A stretch of DNA of 64,000 bases. It comes from Eupeodes corollae. Its lineage: Eukaryota; Arthropoda; Insecta; Diptera; Syrphidae. Under the pieces are notes generated by a model. That model had not been told where the DNA came from. It did no database searches and saw only the letters and a program-made list of their open reading frames with translations. The stretch covers positions 146,716,645-146,780,644 of the forward strand of contig NC_079147.1 of assembly GCF_945859685.1 (NCBI RefSeq), given 5' to 3'. Of the stretch, positions 23,191 to 33,719 are shown one piece after another. The position numbers and the translations under genes were made by a program. Within the stretch, counting starts at the first letter, position 1. Each line of letters starts with the position of its first letter.

Positions 23191-24775
23191 GCGCGCGCCG
23201 TCCCTCGGGATTGGATTCGAAGACCTTCCGGGCTGAAGCGTTGATGTCCATTCGCTCTACATGACCCAGCCATCTAACCCGTTGGACTTTAATTCTGCTA
23301 ACTAGGTCAGTGTCGCTGTACAGCCCGTACAGTTCGTCGTTATATCTTCTCCTCCATTCTCCATTTATGCGTACGGGACCAAAAATTACCCGAAGATTTT
23401 TTCTCTTGAAGCTTCCTAAGACGTTCTCATCTTTCTTTGACTGGGTACAGGCCATAAATGAGAAACGGGATGATGAGTGTCTTATGGATGGTGATTTTAG
23501 ATGCTCGAGAGTGGACTTTACTTCTCAATTGACGTATAAATCCAAAGAAGCAGCGATTTGCAAGAGTTATTCTTCGTTTGATTTCAGCGCTGGTGTCGTT
23601 GTCGGAGTTTATAGCGGTGCCTAAGTAGACGAAGTCCTCGACTACCTCAAAGTTATAGCTGTCCATGGTGCGTTTACTCCAAGAGATCGTCTATCAATGT
23701 CCTTTTTTGATGACAGCACATACTTGGTCTTGCCCTCATTGACCACTAACCTTCGCTTCCGTCGCAAAGCTCAAAAACGCTCCACTTCCAATTATGTCAA
23801 TATCATCTGTATATCCTAGTAATTGAATGGACCTTTGGAAGATTGTGCTTCTAGAGTTGACGGTTGAGTCTTGCACAGTTATTTAAAGAACGATCTTGAA
23901 GAAGCCGCATGACAGTGCATCGCCTTGTCTAAAACCTTTTTTGACATCAAATGAATGGGTGAAATCTTTTCCGACCTTCATAGAGCAGCGTGCATTCTCC
24001 ATCGTCATACTGCACAACTTTGGTTCTCCTGTGCGTGCCGTTTTGTATGCCTGTTGTTTCGCTACGTGCGTTTGCCGGCATTCGTTGTCAAACCAGGGGT
24101 TTCGTTATTGTGGCCGTGTGAAACCGTCTTACGTCGAATCTTCTCACAGTACTACCTTGTTTTGGCTTAGATCGGGATATCCGTAGCCATTCCTTGGCTT
24201 CAACGAGGTAGTGGTCGGAGGCGAAATCCATCAGCCTGAATTCGTTGTCGTAGGTGGTGTCGTGCAGGCTGTATCTCCAAATTGTGCTACCAAAGATGTC
24301 TTCTCTTCCTAGCTTGGCATTAAAATCTCCTAAGACAATTTTAATGTCACAGCCAGGGCACCGCTCATATGTCTTGTCGAAGAGCCTAAAGAATACGTCT
24401 TTGGTGTCTTCATCTTTCTCCCCTGTTGGGGCATGCGCGCTTAGGCTTAGGCTTATGTTGGCGAATTTAGTCTCGATGCGGATTGTCGTGATGCGCTCGC
24501 TCACACTGTTGAAACTCAAGACTTTTTGAATGAGTCTACTTCTAACAACAAATTCACACGACGACGCTGCCTTTGTTCTCTTTAGCAATCGCCGTTGTAT
24601 ACACCGCAGTCTTTTAGTTTGCTTTTGCCCGGTTCATCCCATCGCACTTCTTGGATGGCGATAATATCTACCTTGCAACAGTTTAGGGCTTCCGCTAATT
24701 GTTCGACTGCACGTGGTCTGTTAAGGGACCTAAGTGGACGCTTGTGTCCTCTTGAATGCTCATGTCTACCATTTG
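23191..24775 (-). pseudogene. RTE-type LINE, 5' end to C-terminal region, inverted
   Basis: The minus strand starts at the conserved RTE 5' end (CAAATGGTAGACATG, 24775) with an abridged 5' UTR, then APE endonuclease (IIAIQEVRWDEPGKSKLKDC; HAPTGEKDEDTKDVFF; DIKIVLGDFNAKLGREDIFG). A deletion near 24080 joins to RT palm sequence and then DSYNFEVVEDFVYLGTAINS, FGPVRINGEWRRRYNDELYG and RVRWLGHVERMD. It stops at 23191 within the RRSRGRPRLRW block. The rest of that block and the 3' tail lie on the plus strand at 25536-25712. Several frameshifts are present. Confidence 0.85.
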
Positions 24776-24899
24776 AACACGAGAACATCTCTGTAATACA
24801 AATTCTGAACGTTGGTTAAAATCAGTGGGTTTCAGCTGTTGAACAATTATTAACTTATAACGGTGGAAATTTAACTCACGCCTGACGATGCGTCAAAGG

Positions 24900-24921
24900 G
24901 AGGTTAGGTTAGGTTAGGTTA
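24900..24921. repeat. TTAGG-type tail of a LOA-like LINE
   Basis: On the plus strand four tandem GGTTA units, the permuted insect telomere motif TTAGG, at the 3' terminus of a minus-strand LINE. Equivalent shorter tails occur at 35825-35842 and about 40013-40035, each next to the same AGTGGCTGTCC 3' UTR end, so this is a LINE tail rather than a telomere relic. Confidence 0.8.
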
Positions 24922-25535
24922 TAGTGGCTGTCCAAGATGGAAACGGACACACTTAGGCCAGTTTAATGGCCCATTGTGATACCACATGAATCTTGAGGCT
25001 TCCTCCTAAGCTCAATGGAACCAGCTAGAGTCCCTTACGAAACGTGAGAGGCTGATTATACCGATATGATTTAGATCGTTTAGATCGTTAAAGAAGATTT
25101 CTCCTAGGTAATTCTTGCGTTTTCGAGCTAGAGCAGGGCATGTGCAGAGAAGATGAAAAACCGTTTCTTCCTCTTCCTCGTCCATACAGCTACTGCAAAA
25201 GTCATTTGAGAATACGCCGAGTCTCGTGGCGTGCTTTCCTATTAGACAGTGTCCGGTTATGACACCTATTATCGAGCTTATATGCGATCTGCTTAGAGAG
25301 AGCAAGCACCTTGAACGTTTTAAATCCAGTGTTGGCCAGATGTTTTTTGTGGCTTGACATGTGGTGATGTTGGTCCACCTGGTGCCTGCCCTCCTCGCAG
25401 CGTCTTGCATTAGTAGCAGCTTACAAGTAGCGATTGGTATGCCAGTACTTGCCAAACGTGGTAGGATGGGCTGTACTGTACCGTTCCTGGCGAGTTCATC
25501 TACCTTACAGTTACCTGGAATGTCTCTATGGCCCG
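24900..25535 (-). pseudogene. LOA-type LINE, C-terminus and 3' end, inverted
   Basis: The minus strand continues the RNase H/C-terminal region: GHRDIPGNCKVDELARNGT, then PIATCKLLLMQDAARR, SSIIGVITGHCLIGKHATRL and a Cys/His motif CSSCMDEEEEETVFHLLCTC. The stop lies at 25012, followed by a 3' UTR with GGACAGCCACTATAACC and a tail of CCTAA repeats (24900-24921). This C-terminus is uninterrupted for about 180 residues. It is the missing half of the element ending at 23190. The ORF's first about 20 residues (25536-25599) are antisense RTE sequence. Confidence 0.85.
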
Positions 25536-25712
25536 GCGGCGCAGTAGAAGAAGACCGCGACTCAGGTAGCGCACTCAGTTGGGTGAAGACCACAACCAAC
25601 TTGGCGTGCGAAACTGAAAACAGCTAGCTAGGGACCGAGCTTGCTGGAGACGCATGTTGGTTGAGGCCCAGGTCCGTCCTGGACTGTAGCGCCACCTTAG
25701 GTAAGTAAGTTA
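25536..25712 (+). pseudogene. RTE-type LINE 3' end (other side of the inversion)
   Basis: Begins at GGCGCAGTAGAAGAAGACCG, the continuation of the RTE sequence that stops at 23191, and ends in a GGTAAGTAAGTTAG tail. It holds the last coding residues and the 3' UTR (GACTGTAGCGCCACCTTA). Together with 23191-24775 it makes one 5'-to-3' RTE copy. Confidence 0.82.
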
Positions 25713-25734
25713 GAGATTTTATCGTTCTTTAAGA

Positions 25735-26265
25735 TGAATAACAATATGCTGTTATGAATGAAGAAGCGCATTTTCACCTCAACATCTTTGTAAATAAGCA
25801 AAGTGTCCGTTATAATCCTGTAGAGTAACCTCAAAGCATACACGAAAGACCGTTGCACAAAACTAAGTGGCCTTACTTTTTGTGAAACAAGGAAACACAG
25901 TGAACTTCAATAGTCAGAGTTGAATAGAAGAAGGTGAATTGTCAACCCATCAAATGTTTGGTTTCAACAAAATGGAGCATCTCCTCACACTACGATTGTC
26001 ACAATGAACGTAGTACGCGAGATCTACCCCGGTTGCCTTATTTCACGTTTTGGAGATATGCATTGGCATCCTAGATCACCTAACTTGACGGTGTACAATT
26101 TTTTCCTTTGGGGCTATCGTGCTTATAAGCCAAAACCACAAACGCTAGACAAATGGAAATTGCGTTAATAGACGAAAACTTGCTTCGTACTACAAATGAA
26201 ATAAACCTCATATGTTCGATGTTCTTTTCAAAACTTAAAATGGCACTTATTTCTGTATAATAAAA
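25735..26265 (+). pseudogene. DD41D Tc1/mariner transposase remnant, catalytic residues mutated
   Basis: Plus-strand translation: NEEAHFHLNIFVNKQSVRY (first catalytic box, Asp changed to Glu), VWFQQNGASPHTT (second box, Asp to Asn), then ISRFGDMHWHPRSPNLTVYN and FFLWGYRAYKPK (third box, Asp to Asn). Spacing from the second to the third catalytic position is 41 residues, as in rosa, so it belongs to the DD41D group. All three catalytic acids are altered. A HINE-like element starts right behind it. Confidence 0.8.
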
Positions 26266-26273
26266 TATTAATA

Positions 26274-27885
26274 AAAAAAGAGGCTGGGATGCGGCCCACA
26301 CTGATAACTTCCCATCCCGTCTGTCGATTTGCCTTGCTTAAAAGTTTGTCTACTCGTATCAATTTTTACCAAATTTGCGTACCATTTTTTGTAGATTTTA
26401 TTTTTTATGAAAAAACGGACCGTTGGATTTTTATATAAAAATTACTGAATATCGAAAACAATATTTTCTGTGAAATAAAATAAGTTTGAAGCCAGTATTT
26501 TTAATTTTTGAAGAGATAATCAAAAGAAAATCAATTTTTACCAACTTTTGTTAATTTTTTTTTTAGGTTTTTAATTTTTTTTTACAAAAACTGTCAATTC
26601 GATTCTTTTTAAAATTTTACTGGATGTTAACAACAATCTTTTTTGAAAGATAAAAGTAGTTTAAAGCCAATATCTACAATTTTAAAAAAGATATTTGAGT
26701 CGAAATCAATTTTTAACAACTTTTATACATTTTTTTTAGGTTTTTATTTTTTGTAAAAAGACTGTCAAATCGATTTTTCTCAAAATTTGTCCTAATGTTG
26801 AAAACAATATTTCTTATAAGTAAAAATTAGTTAGAAGCTATTATCTCAAATTTTTGAAAAGATATTTGAGTCCAAAATCATTTTTTAACAACTTTTAGTA
26901 ATTTTTTTTCGGTATTTAATTTTTTGAAAAAAAAATGTCAATTCGATTTTTTTCAAAATTTTACTGAATTTTGACAAAAATATTTGTTGAAAGATAAAAG
27001 TAAATTAAAGCCAATATCCCAACGTTTTGAAAAGATATTTGAGTCGAAAATCAATTTTTACCTACTTTTATTAATTTTTGTTTAGGTTTTTATTTTTTGT
27101 AAAAAAACTGTCAATTCGATTTATTTCAATATTTTTCAGAATGTTGAAAACTATATTTCTTATAAGATAAAATATGTTTGAAGCCTAAATTTTAAGTTTT
27201 TCAAAAGATATTTGAATCGATATTCAATTTTTATCAACTTTAAGTAATGTTTTTTTAGATTTTTATTTTTTATAAAAAAACTGTTAATTCGATTTTTCAC
27301 AAAATTTAATCAGATGTCAAAAACATCGTTGTTCAAAATTGTTTGGAGATAAAATCATATTTTAGTCGTACAATTTTGGAAACGACAAATTTTGTTTTTC
27401 AGTTTTTTTGATTTATAAAAAAAACCGTTAGTTGGATTTGTTTTTTAAAAAATATACTTCTTTGATATCACGTTACAATAAATTATATAAAATTTAATTC
27501 AATTCTCTAGCGTTTTTGGTTCGTAAGATATTTACCAAAATGTTCAACTTTTTTTCAAACTGCTATGATAAAAAAAACCACCCACGCAATTTTCTTAAAA
27601 GTCTGTTATACAGATAATAAGGCAGAAAGATGCAGAAAGTTTTTCTACCTTATTATCTGTATAACGAAATTTATTTGGAATCGATATTTCTTCTGGTTCT
27701 TGAGCTATGGACAAAGAAAAAAACGTTGCAAACGTACGGACGTACGAACGTACGTACACACGCACGCACAGACATCTTTCTAAAAATCTTTTATTTCGAC
27801 TCTAGGGAACTTGCAACGTCGAGAAATGTCAAAATTTTCACTTTGACAAATCGGACCCATTACAATAACTTCCTATGGGAAGTTA
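26274..27885 (+). mobile_element. HINE/DINE-1-like repeat, copy 3 (longest)
   Basis: 1.6 kb with both conserved ends: start near AAAAAAAGAGGCTGGGATGC; subterminal inverted repeat TAACTTCCCAT at 26305-26315 and reversed at 27875-27885; 3' hairpin with TATG loop at 27866-27885. A tetranucleotide-like ACGT/CACG microsatellite lies at about 27732-27774. The core phrase TCAATTTTTACCAACTTTTA, in diverged form, recurs near 26358, 26527, 26701, 26874, 27046 and 27218, a period of about 172 bp. No coding capacity. Confidence 0.78.
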
Positions 27886-29120
27886 ATAAAACATCATGAG
27901 TTATGTCTATTTGTTGTGGTCTCTATTCCCGCGAACCACCCTTTATATGTTTCAACATTAAATACAACTTTCGTAAAAAAATTATCTACGCCATAAGCTT
28001 AAATGTGAATCATGTTTCAGTGGTCTCTCAAGCGAAGTGTTAAAAATGTTTCCAGTAATGGTGGCAACCGTACTCCAGAATGACGTATGACATGACTACG
28101 TTATCATTGTTAGGTCGGTATTCAACTTTACTCTGTTTGTTGTTAACTTTCCTTTAAAACATAAACAAATTCAGAAATTCAATAAAATGCATATTAAATA
28201 AACTAAATTTTGTAAAATTTAAACTAAATAACTTAACTAACATACAAATATTTTAAAAGCCTTTATCCAACTCTTACCTCTTAGGCTCTTCCACTTCACT
28301 TTGTATTAACAAAAATAAATCAAGATATTGTGTATAAACAAATTTAATGAACCTTTGCAATTCTTCAATCGGTTATTATTATTGTTGAATCATATAAAAA
28401 CAAACTTCTTCAGATAAGTTTTATATTTTATTGATTTCACGTGTGTTTGCATGATTTTAGTGTGACAAACATGCGTGTGAATGAACAAAATGAATGTTTT
28501 TTTTTAATTTTTTTTTAAAACCATACATTATTTGTTTAATTGAAATTGTTGCAGTTGAAAATAATTTAGTACACCGCACACAGTATTAGTTCACTTGACA
28601 TCATTAAATTATAAGACAGGAAACATTTGTACATATCTCCAAGATAACAATTCATTCAGAAGCAGTGACGCGCGCCGCTTGCGGCGACCTTTGAGATTTG
28701 TTTTTTATTTCTATCTACATTTTTAATATTTAGAAATCAATTATTATTATTTTGATACGTATAGCAAGACAATTCTTAATTGGAACTTTTAACTATAGAA
28801 TAATTATCGTAGATTGTTAAAATTGATTTTCTAAAGTAAATAAATGAATAAAAATGTATTATTATAATTTAAATAAATTGTAACCTTTCTTAATACTCTA
28901 GTGTTTGAGGTTTAAACTATCAAAGTTAATTCACAAAAATTGTTGAGATAATACTTTGGAGCCATTTCCTAAAGTTATAGACCAAAATAAGTTTTTCTCA
29001 AAAATTTAAATGCCATTTTATTTTTCAAAAAATTTAGATTAACTAATTTTTTTTCGAAAATCATTTTAAATTTCAAATTTTGTCTTAAAAATAGTTTTGG
29101 TAAGCACTAAATAAAGAGCT
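27886..29120. other. AT-rich intergenic stretch, no gene seen
   Basis: No open frame, repeat family or motif could be assigned. Very A/T-rich with homopolymer T runs near 28495-28515. Confidence 0.5.
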
Positions 29121-29124
29121 TATA

Positions 29125-29690
29125 AAGGGTGTCCCAAAATTAACGCAAGATTTGAATTAAATAGAAAACGCCGTTTTTAGTCTTTTGATAGTTATATTTG
29201 TATTGACTCGTAAAGAACAAAGGATAGGGTTATGTAGGTAATGGTGTTAAATCACACGATCTAGGAGGACAATTTTGATTACCGAAACGAGAGAGTACAC
29301 GAAATGTCTCCTGCAGTAATTGAATTGTTTCCCGGGCTGTATGACATGTGGCACGTTTTGTTGAAACCACATATTGGACACATCAATATCATCCAATTTT
29401 GGCAGAAAGCACTGTGTAATCATGTCGCGATATCGAGCACCATTAACAGTCACTGCTTGACCAGCATCATTTTCAAAAAAATATGGCCCAATTATGCCTC
29501 CAGCTCAAAATCCACACCATACAGTCACGCGTTGTGGATGCATTTGTTTTTCGACAATTACATGTGGGTTCTCCGAACCCCAAATGCGGCAATTTTGGCG
29601 ATTGACAAAGCCATCAAGATGAAGAGTGCTTCATCGCTTAGGATGATTTTTCTCGAAAAATCAAGCTTTCACTATTTTTGAAATATTCTT
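29125..29690 (-). pseudogene. DD41D element, 3' half with one terminus
   Basis: One terminus is preserved at 29125: after TA, AAGGGTGTCCCAAAATTAAC, similar in its first bases to rosa termini. Inward on the minus strand come the third-box region (FGNQNCPPRSCDLTPL, then truncated before LDYFLWG), the second box with Asp changed to Asn (WFQQN) and MTVNGARYRDMITQCFLPKL. About half the transposase is left; the N-terminal part and other terminus are lost by about 29690. Distinct family from the 1.3-kb copies. Confidence 0.78.
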
Positions 29691-30870
29691 TAATAATGAA
29701 GACACGTTGTACATGTACATTTAAATTTAGTCAAACAAAATTAATATTTTTCTTAAAATAAAAAAAAATACATTTTTGATCATAAAAAATCATCATCAAT
29801 TTGAAAGTGAAGATTATTGAAATCGGTCAATTAGTTCTTGGGAAAATTTAAAAACAAATTGAAGATTTTTGAGGGGTACCCTTCTGGAGTAATACCAAAA
29901 CATGTTTTTCTTGTAGGAATAAGCCAAATTAAGAACAAACAATTTAGAGCAAGTTTTAGAAAATCACATGTTTTAACCAAAAAATCGGACGGAATCGGGG
30001 TACCAAATTTTTTCGTCTTCTTTACTGTCGTAATGTCATATTTGATTAAAAGCTCTAGATCGAAATTGTTTACTACTGCAAAACATACCATATAGTTCCT
30101 ATATGTCTCAAGTAAAAATCACTTCAATGTTCACTATTTACTCGTATGTGTGTCAAAAAAATTTAATAATAAAATTAAAGGCTAGTTTAATGAATTTAAA
30201 GGCATCTTAATATAAAATTGATGCTCTCTTATTCAGGGTTTCTTCTTAAGAACCTAAATAATTGCTCTTTTTCTTAGAAACAATTTTCATGAAAATAATT
30301 TAAAACATTACTAAAGTTTTCTTCAAATTCTAAATTGAGTGAAAACAAACATTTTAGTTGCCTTTGACAGTAAACCACTTTTTGGTGAATGTCGTTAAAT
30401 TACTAACAAAGCTTTAGATGAAATCTTTGCTTATATCTCATATGACCCCCCTGGATCGTCAGTTGGCCAAAAGTTGATGAATTTGTACTGAGGTTTTGGA
30501 AAAGTCTGAATTTCCGATTTATTTTATGTCCTTGGTGTTAAAAGTAGTTAAAAGTAGTACTTTTAGTAACAAAGTTTAAGGAAGTACAATACAAATGTTG
30601 TTTTGATGTACAAAAAATAAATAATTTATAATATAATGGGGGTCATATCCATTAACGCAATATACGATTAGTTTTGAATTGAAGGGAATTTCAACGAAAA
30701 AACAAACAAATTATCTCCCAGGGGGAGTCATGACCCCTATGACCCCCCCTTGATCCGCCATTGCATCAGACCTGCATAATATGTAGGTACACTGGTATTA
30801 GTTATTAAGGGCTTTTTTGTCGAAAATTAACGTTTTTAGGTTGTAACTTTTAAAAATATGATATGTTATA
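29691..30870. other. No recognised gene; C-rich direct repeats
   Basis: Both strands are open for about 85 codons at 29831-30095, but neither product is recognisable. Two similar C-rich phrases, TATGACCCCCCTGGATC (about 30438-30465) and TATGACCCCCCCTTGATC (about 30737-30762), lie about 300 bp apart in direct orientation; GGGGGTCATATCC near 30638 is the reverse form. They may mark a short unclassified repeat. Confidence 0.35.
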
Positions 30871-30879
30871 TAATTTGTG

Positions 30880-31665
30880 TGCGTTCTGAAGCGTGATTTT
30901 TTAAAAGCTTTAGGAAGGTTTTCAAAAAATAAAACACGCAATTCAGAAAAAATGTATGAAATCTTTATTTGAATTGATAGTACGGTCTATATAATTTAAT
31001 GGTCCATTCGCTTTGTCCAATTTGGGCATACAACAACCAACATTTCGGCCGGTATCTCACTAATAAATTCTTCAATGTTGTCTTCCAATGCGTCAATTGA
31101 AGCGGGCTTGTCTGTATAGACATGAGCTTTAACATAGCTCCACAAAAAATAGTCTAAATATGTTAAACCGTACGATCTAGGCGGTCAATTGACCGGTGAA
31201 ATAAAATGTTCACCGAACTCGCCTGTTGGAGTCGAAATTCTCAAAAACAACTAAAGCCGACACAATTTTTAATAGCGAACAAATTTAGCGATTCTCATCA
31301 TCTTTGAAGAAGTACTGTCCACCAACCCATAAACCGCACAAAAAAATTGGTTCGACATTGGTTCACTCCAAAATCAACAATTCTCCTTATTTAGGTACAC
31401 ATTAAAACAAAAATAAGCTTCGTCGCTAAACACAATTTTTTGGTAAAAAAGTGGATCTTCGGCCAACTTTCCAAGCTCATCCACCAATAATTTTACATTG
31501 TAGTAGGTCGTTCGGCTTCAATCCTTGCACCAGCTGTATTTTGATAGGCATCACACCTTAATCATCCGCCAAAATTTGCCAAGTTGTTGAGTAACAGAGG
31601 TCTTCATTAACTCTGGCCTATACAGCTGCGATATTTTCTTCAGTTCGCAATCTACGTAAACGTGT
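30880..31665 (-). pseudogene. DD41D Tc1/mariner remnant, nearly full length
   Basis: Minus-strand blocks: LRTEENIAAV at 31650-31620, KLAEDPLFYQKIVFSDEAYF near 31450, NVYLNKENC, YFFKDDENR near 31300, and near 31180-31090 the third box region followed by a C-terminal SSCLYRQARFN-like stretch. The middle, including the second catalytic box, has largely decayed. It resembles the rosa copies more closely than the other remnants but still as a separate family. Its 5' end is fused to an RTE endonuclease fragment. Confidence 0.78.
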
Positions 31666-31880
31666 TAACAATGTTTGGACATCCATTTTGCTGGAAGCAT
31701 GTCTGGCATCGATCACAATATGGTCAATCTGGTTAACGGTAGATTGATCTGGAGAACTCCAAGTTCCTTGGTGGATTTTGAGGAGTGGAAAACGCGTACT
31801 GGCTATCATGACGTTTCGCCCAGCAGCAAAATCTATGAATCTGTTGGTTTTCGTGGTAGCAGTCACCATAGTAAATATCG
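31666..31880 (-). pseudogene. RTE endonuclease fragment fused to transposase frame
   Basis: Minus-strand ORF 31869-31618 reads RFIDFAAGRNVMIASTRFPL, GTWSSPDQSTVNQIDHIVID, the C-terminal APE-endonuclease block of RTE elements (conserved Asp-His region). It then runs in frame into RLRTEENIAAV of the neighbouring DD41D transposase. The fusion is about 83 residues with no start context of its own, most likely debris that happens to stay open. Confidence 0.8.
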
Positions 31881-32395
31881 CAGTTTTTCATCCTCTTTTG
31901 CCTGCCCATCCCATCATTTCCGGCTGGATTCCTCGAAAGAAATTTTTACCTCCTACAATACCTGGCTTGGACTTGTGACTTTTCTATCGCTCAGGCTTTG
32001 ACCAAAGTTTGCAGCATTTAAACAGTTATCTTATTTACTTTAAAAAAAAAATTAGAAAAAGTTGACTTTACTTTTCTTTGGGAATATGTACGAATAATTG
32101 GAACCTCTAAAAAATTTTACAATTGCTAAACTGCTTCAAATGACATTACACAGACGGATAATTTCTTATAGTCCTATAAAAAAATATTTCCTTTGGAATA
32201 GTACTTAGAACATCGTTATTGACAAGTGACAAAAAGTTTTCAAAATTACAATTTCAGTACATTTTTTTTTCTTCTCGAAAATGTACGTTTTTAAGACTAT
32301 AGCTTTTAAATGGTAATTGGAAAAACTGTTACTGAATAACAGTTATGCTTTGAAAATCGTGGGATGTATTTAAAAATAACTTAACAAACTTTTTT

Positions 32396-33718
32396 CAAAT
32401 GGTAGACATGTGCATTCAAGAGGACACAAGCGTCCACAGGTTTTTCTCAAAACCTACCTCTTTCTATCAACTCCTACTCTCACCTCCCCATGGTAAACAT
32501 CGGGTGCCTAGTACCTCAGATTGGGTTCCAACTTAAGTGGAAAGTTGTTGGGGGCAAACGAAAAAGGGAAAGAGAGATGTTTCCACTGAGGCACCTCTCC
32601 TTATCCAGACGGTAGCCGCCGAATTCCCGAGATGGAATTAACGGTGGCGTCTACAGTTCCAGTAAGGCTAAACTACATAGTGAACACCTTATAGGGCTTC
32701 TAAGACTTAATCAGAGCCCAGGCCTATAAGGAGCGGGTTATCTGGCTCCCCCTTGGAGTTATAATAAGGATCTGTTCTCCAGGATGGGGTTTGTGCCTTC
32801 GGGGTGACTTCCTTCCAACCAACAAGCCTCGGATACGGACGGATTTTCTGTTGACAACCTACGTAAACGAATTAAGGACAATGAACTTCGGATATGTACG
32901 TGGAATGTTAGGTCCCTTAACAGAGCACATGCAGCCGAACAATTAGCGGAAGCCCTAAACTTCTGCAAAGCAGATATCACCGTCATCCAAGTGCGATGGG
33001 ATGGACCGGGCAAACGCAAACTAAAAGACTACGATATATACTACGGCGACTGCAACCGAGAAAAAAGACAAGGTCTATTTGGGTGTGGAGCGAGCGCATC
33101 ACGACAATCCGCATCAAGGCTAAATTCGCCAACACAAACTTAATATGCGCGCATGCCCCAACAGAGGAGAAAGATGAAGACACCAAAGACATATTCTTCG
33201 AGCTATTGGACGATACATATTAGCAATGCCCTGGCTATGACATTAAAATTGTCTTAGGTCTTGTCGGTTCTCATTTATGGCACTGAGGCTTGGACCCTGT
33301 CAAAGAAAGATGAGAGCGTTATAGGATGCTTCGAGAGAAAAATTCTTCGGGTGATTTTTGGTCCCGTACGCATGGATAGAGAATGGAGGAGAAGATATAT
33401 CGACGAACTGAATGGGCTGTATAGCGACACTGACCTAGTTAGCAGAATTAACGTCCAACGGCTTAGATGGCTAGGTCATGTAGAGCGGATAGACATCAAC
33501 GCTCCAGCCCGGAAGGTCTTCGAATCCAATCCCGAGGGACGGCGCAGTAGAGGAAGACCACGACTTAGGTGGCGCACCCAGTGGGAGAGGACCTCAACCA
33601 ACTTGTCGTGCGAAACTAGAGACAGCTAGCTAGGGACCGAGCTGGCTGGAGACACATGCTGGTTGAGGCCAAGGTCCGCCCGCACTGTAGCGGCAACTTA
33701 AGTAAGTAAGGAAGTAAG
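32396..33718 (+). mobile_element. RTE-type LINE with internal deletion (about 1.3 kb)
   Basis: Starts at the conserved RTE 5' end (CAAATGGTAGACATG), includes the long 5' UTR and the first half of the endonuclease (to DIKIVLG, 33258). It then jumps to the RT C-terminal domain (VLIYGTEAWTLSKKDESVIG, FGPVRMDREWRRRYIDELNG, RRSRGRPRLRWRTQWE). It ends in a TAAGTAAGGAAGTAAG tail. The 3' ORF (33261-33629) is open for 122 residues. The deletion removes the endonuclease catalytic half and the entire RT palm. Confidence 0.85.
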
Positions 33719-33719
33719 A

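Noticed and set aside
24900..24921. Interstitial telomere relic (TTAGG array)
   Set aside because: The repeat is the 3' tail of a LOA-type LINE, repeated at two other copies with the same 3' UTR, and Diptera lack TTAGG telomeres.
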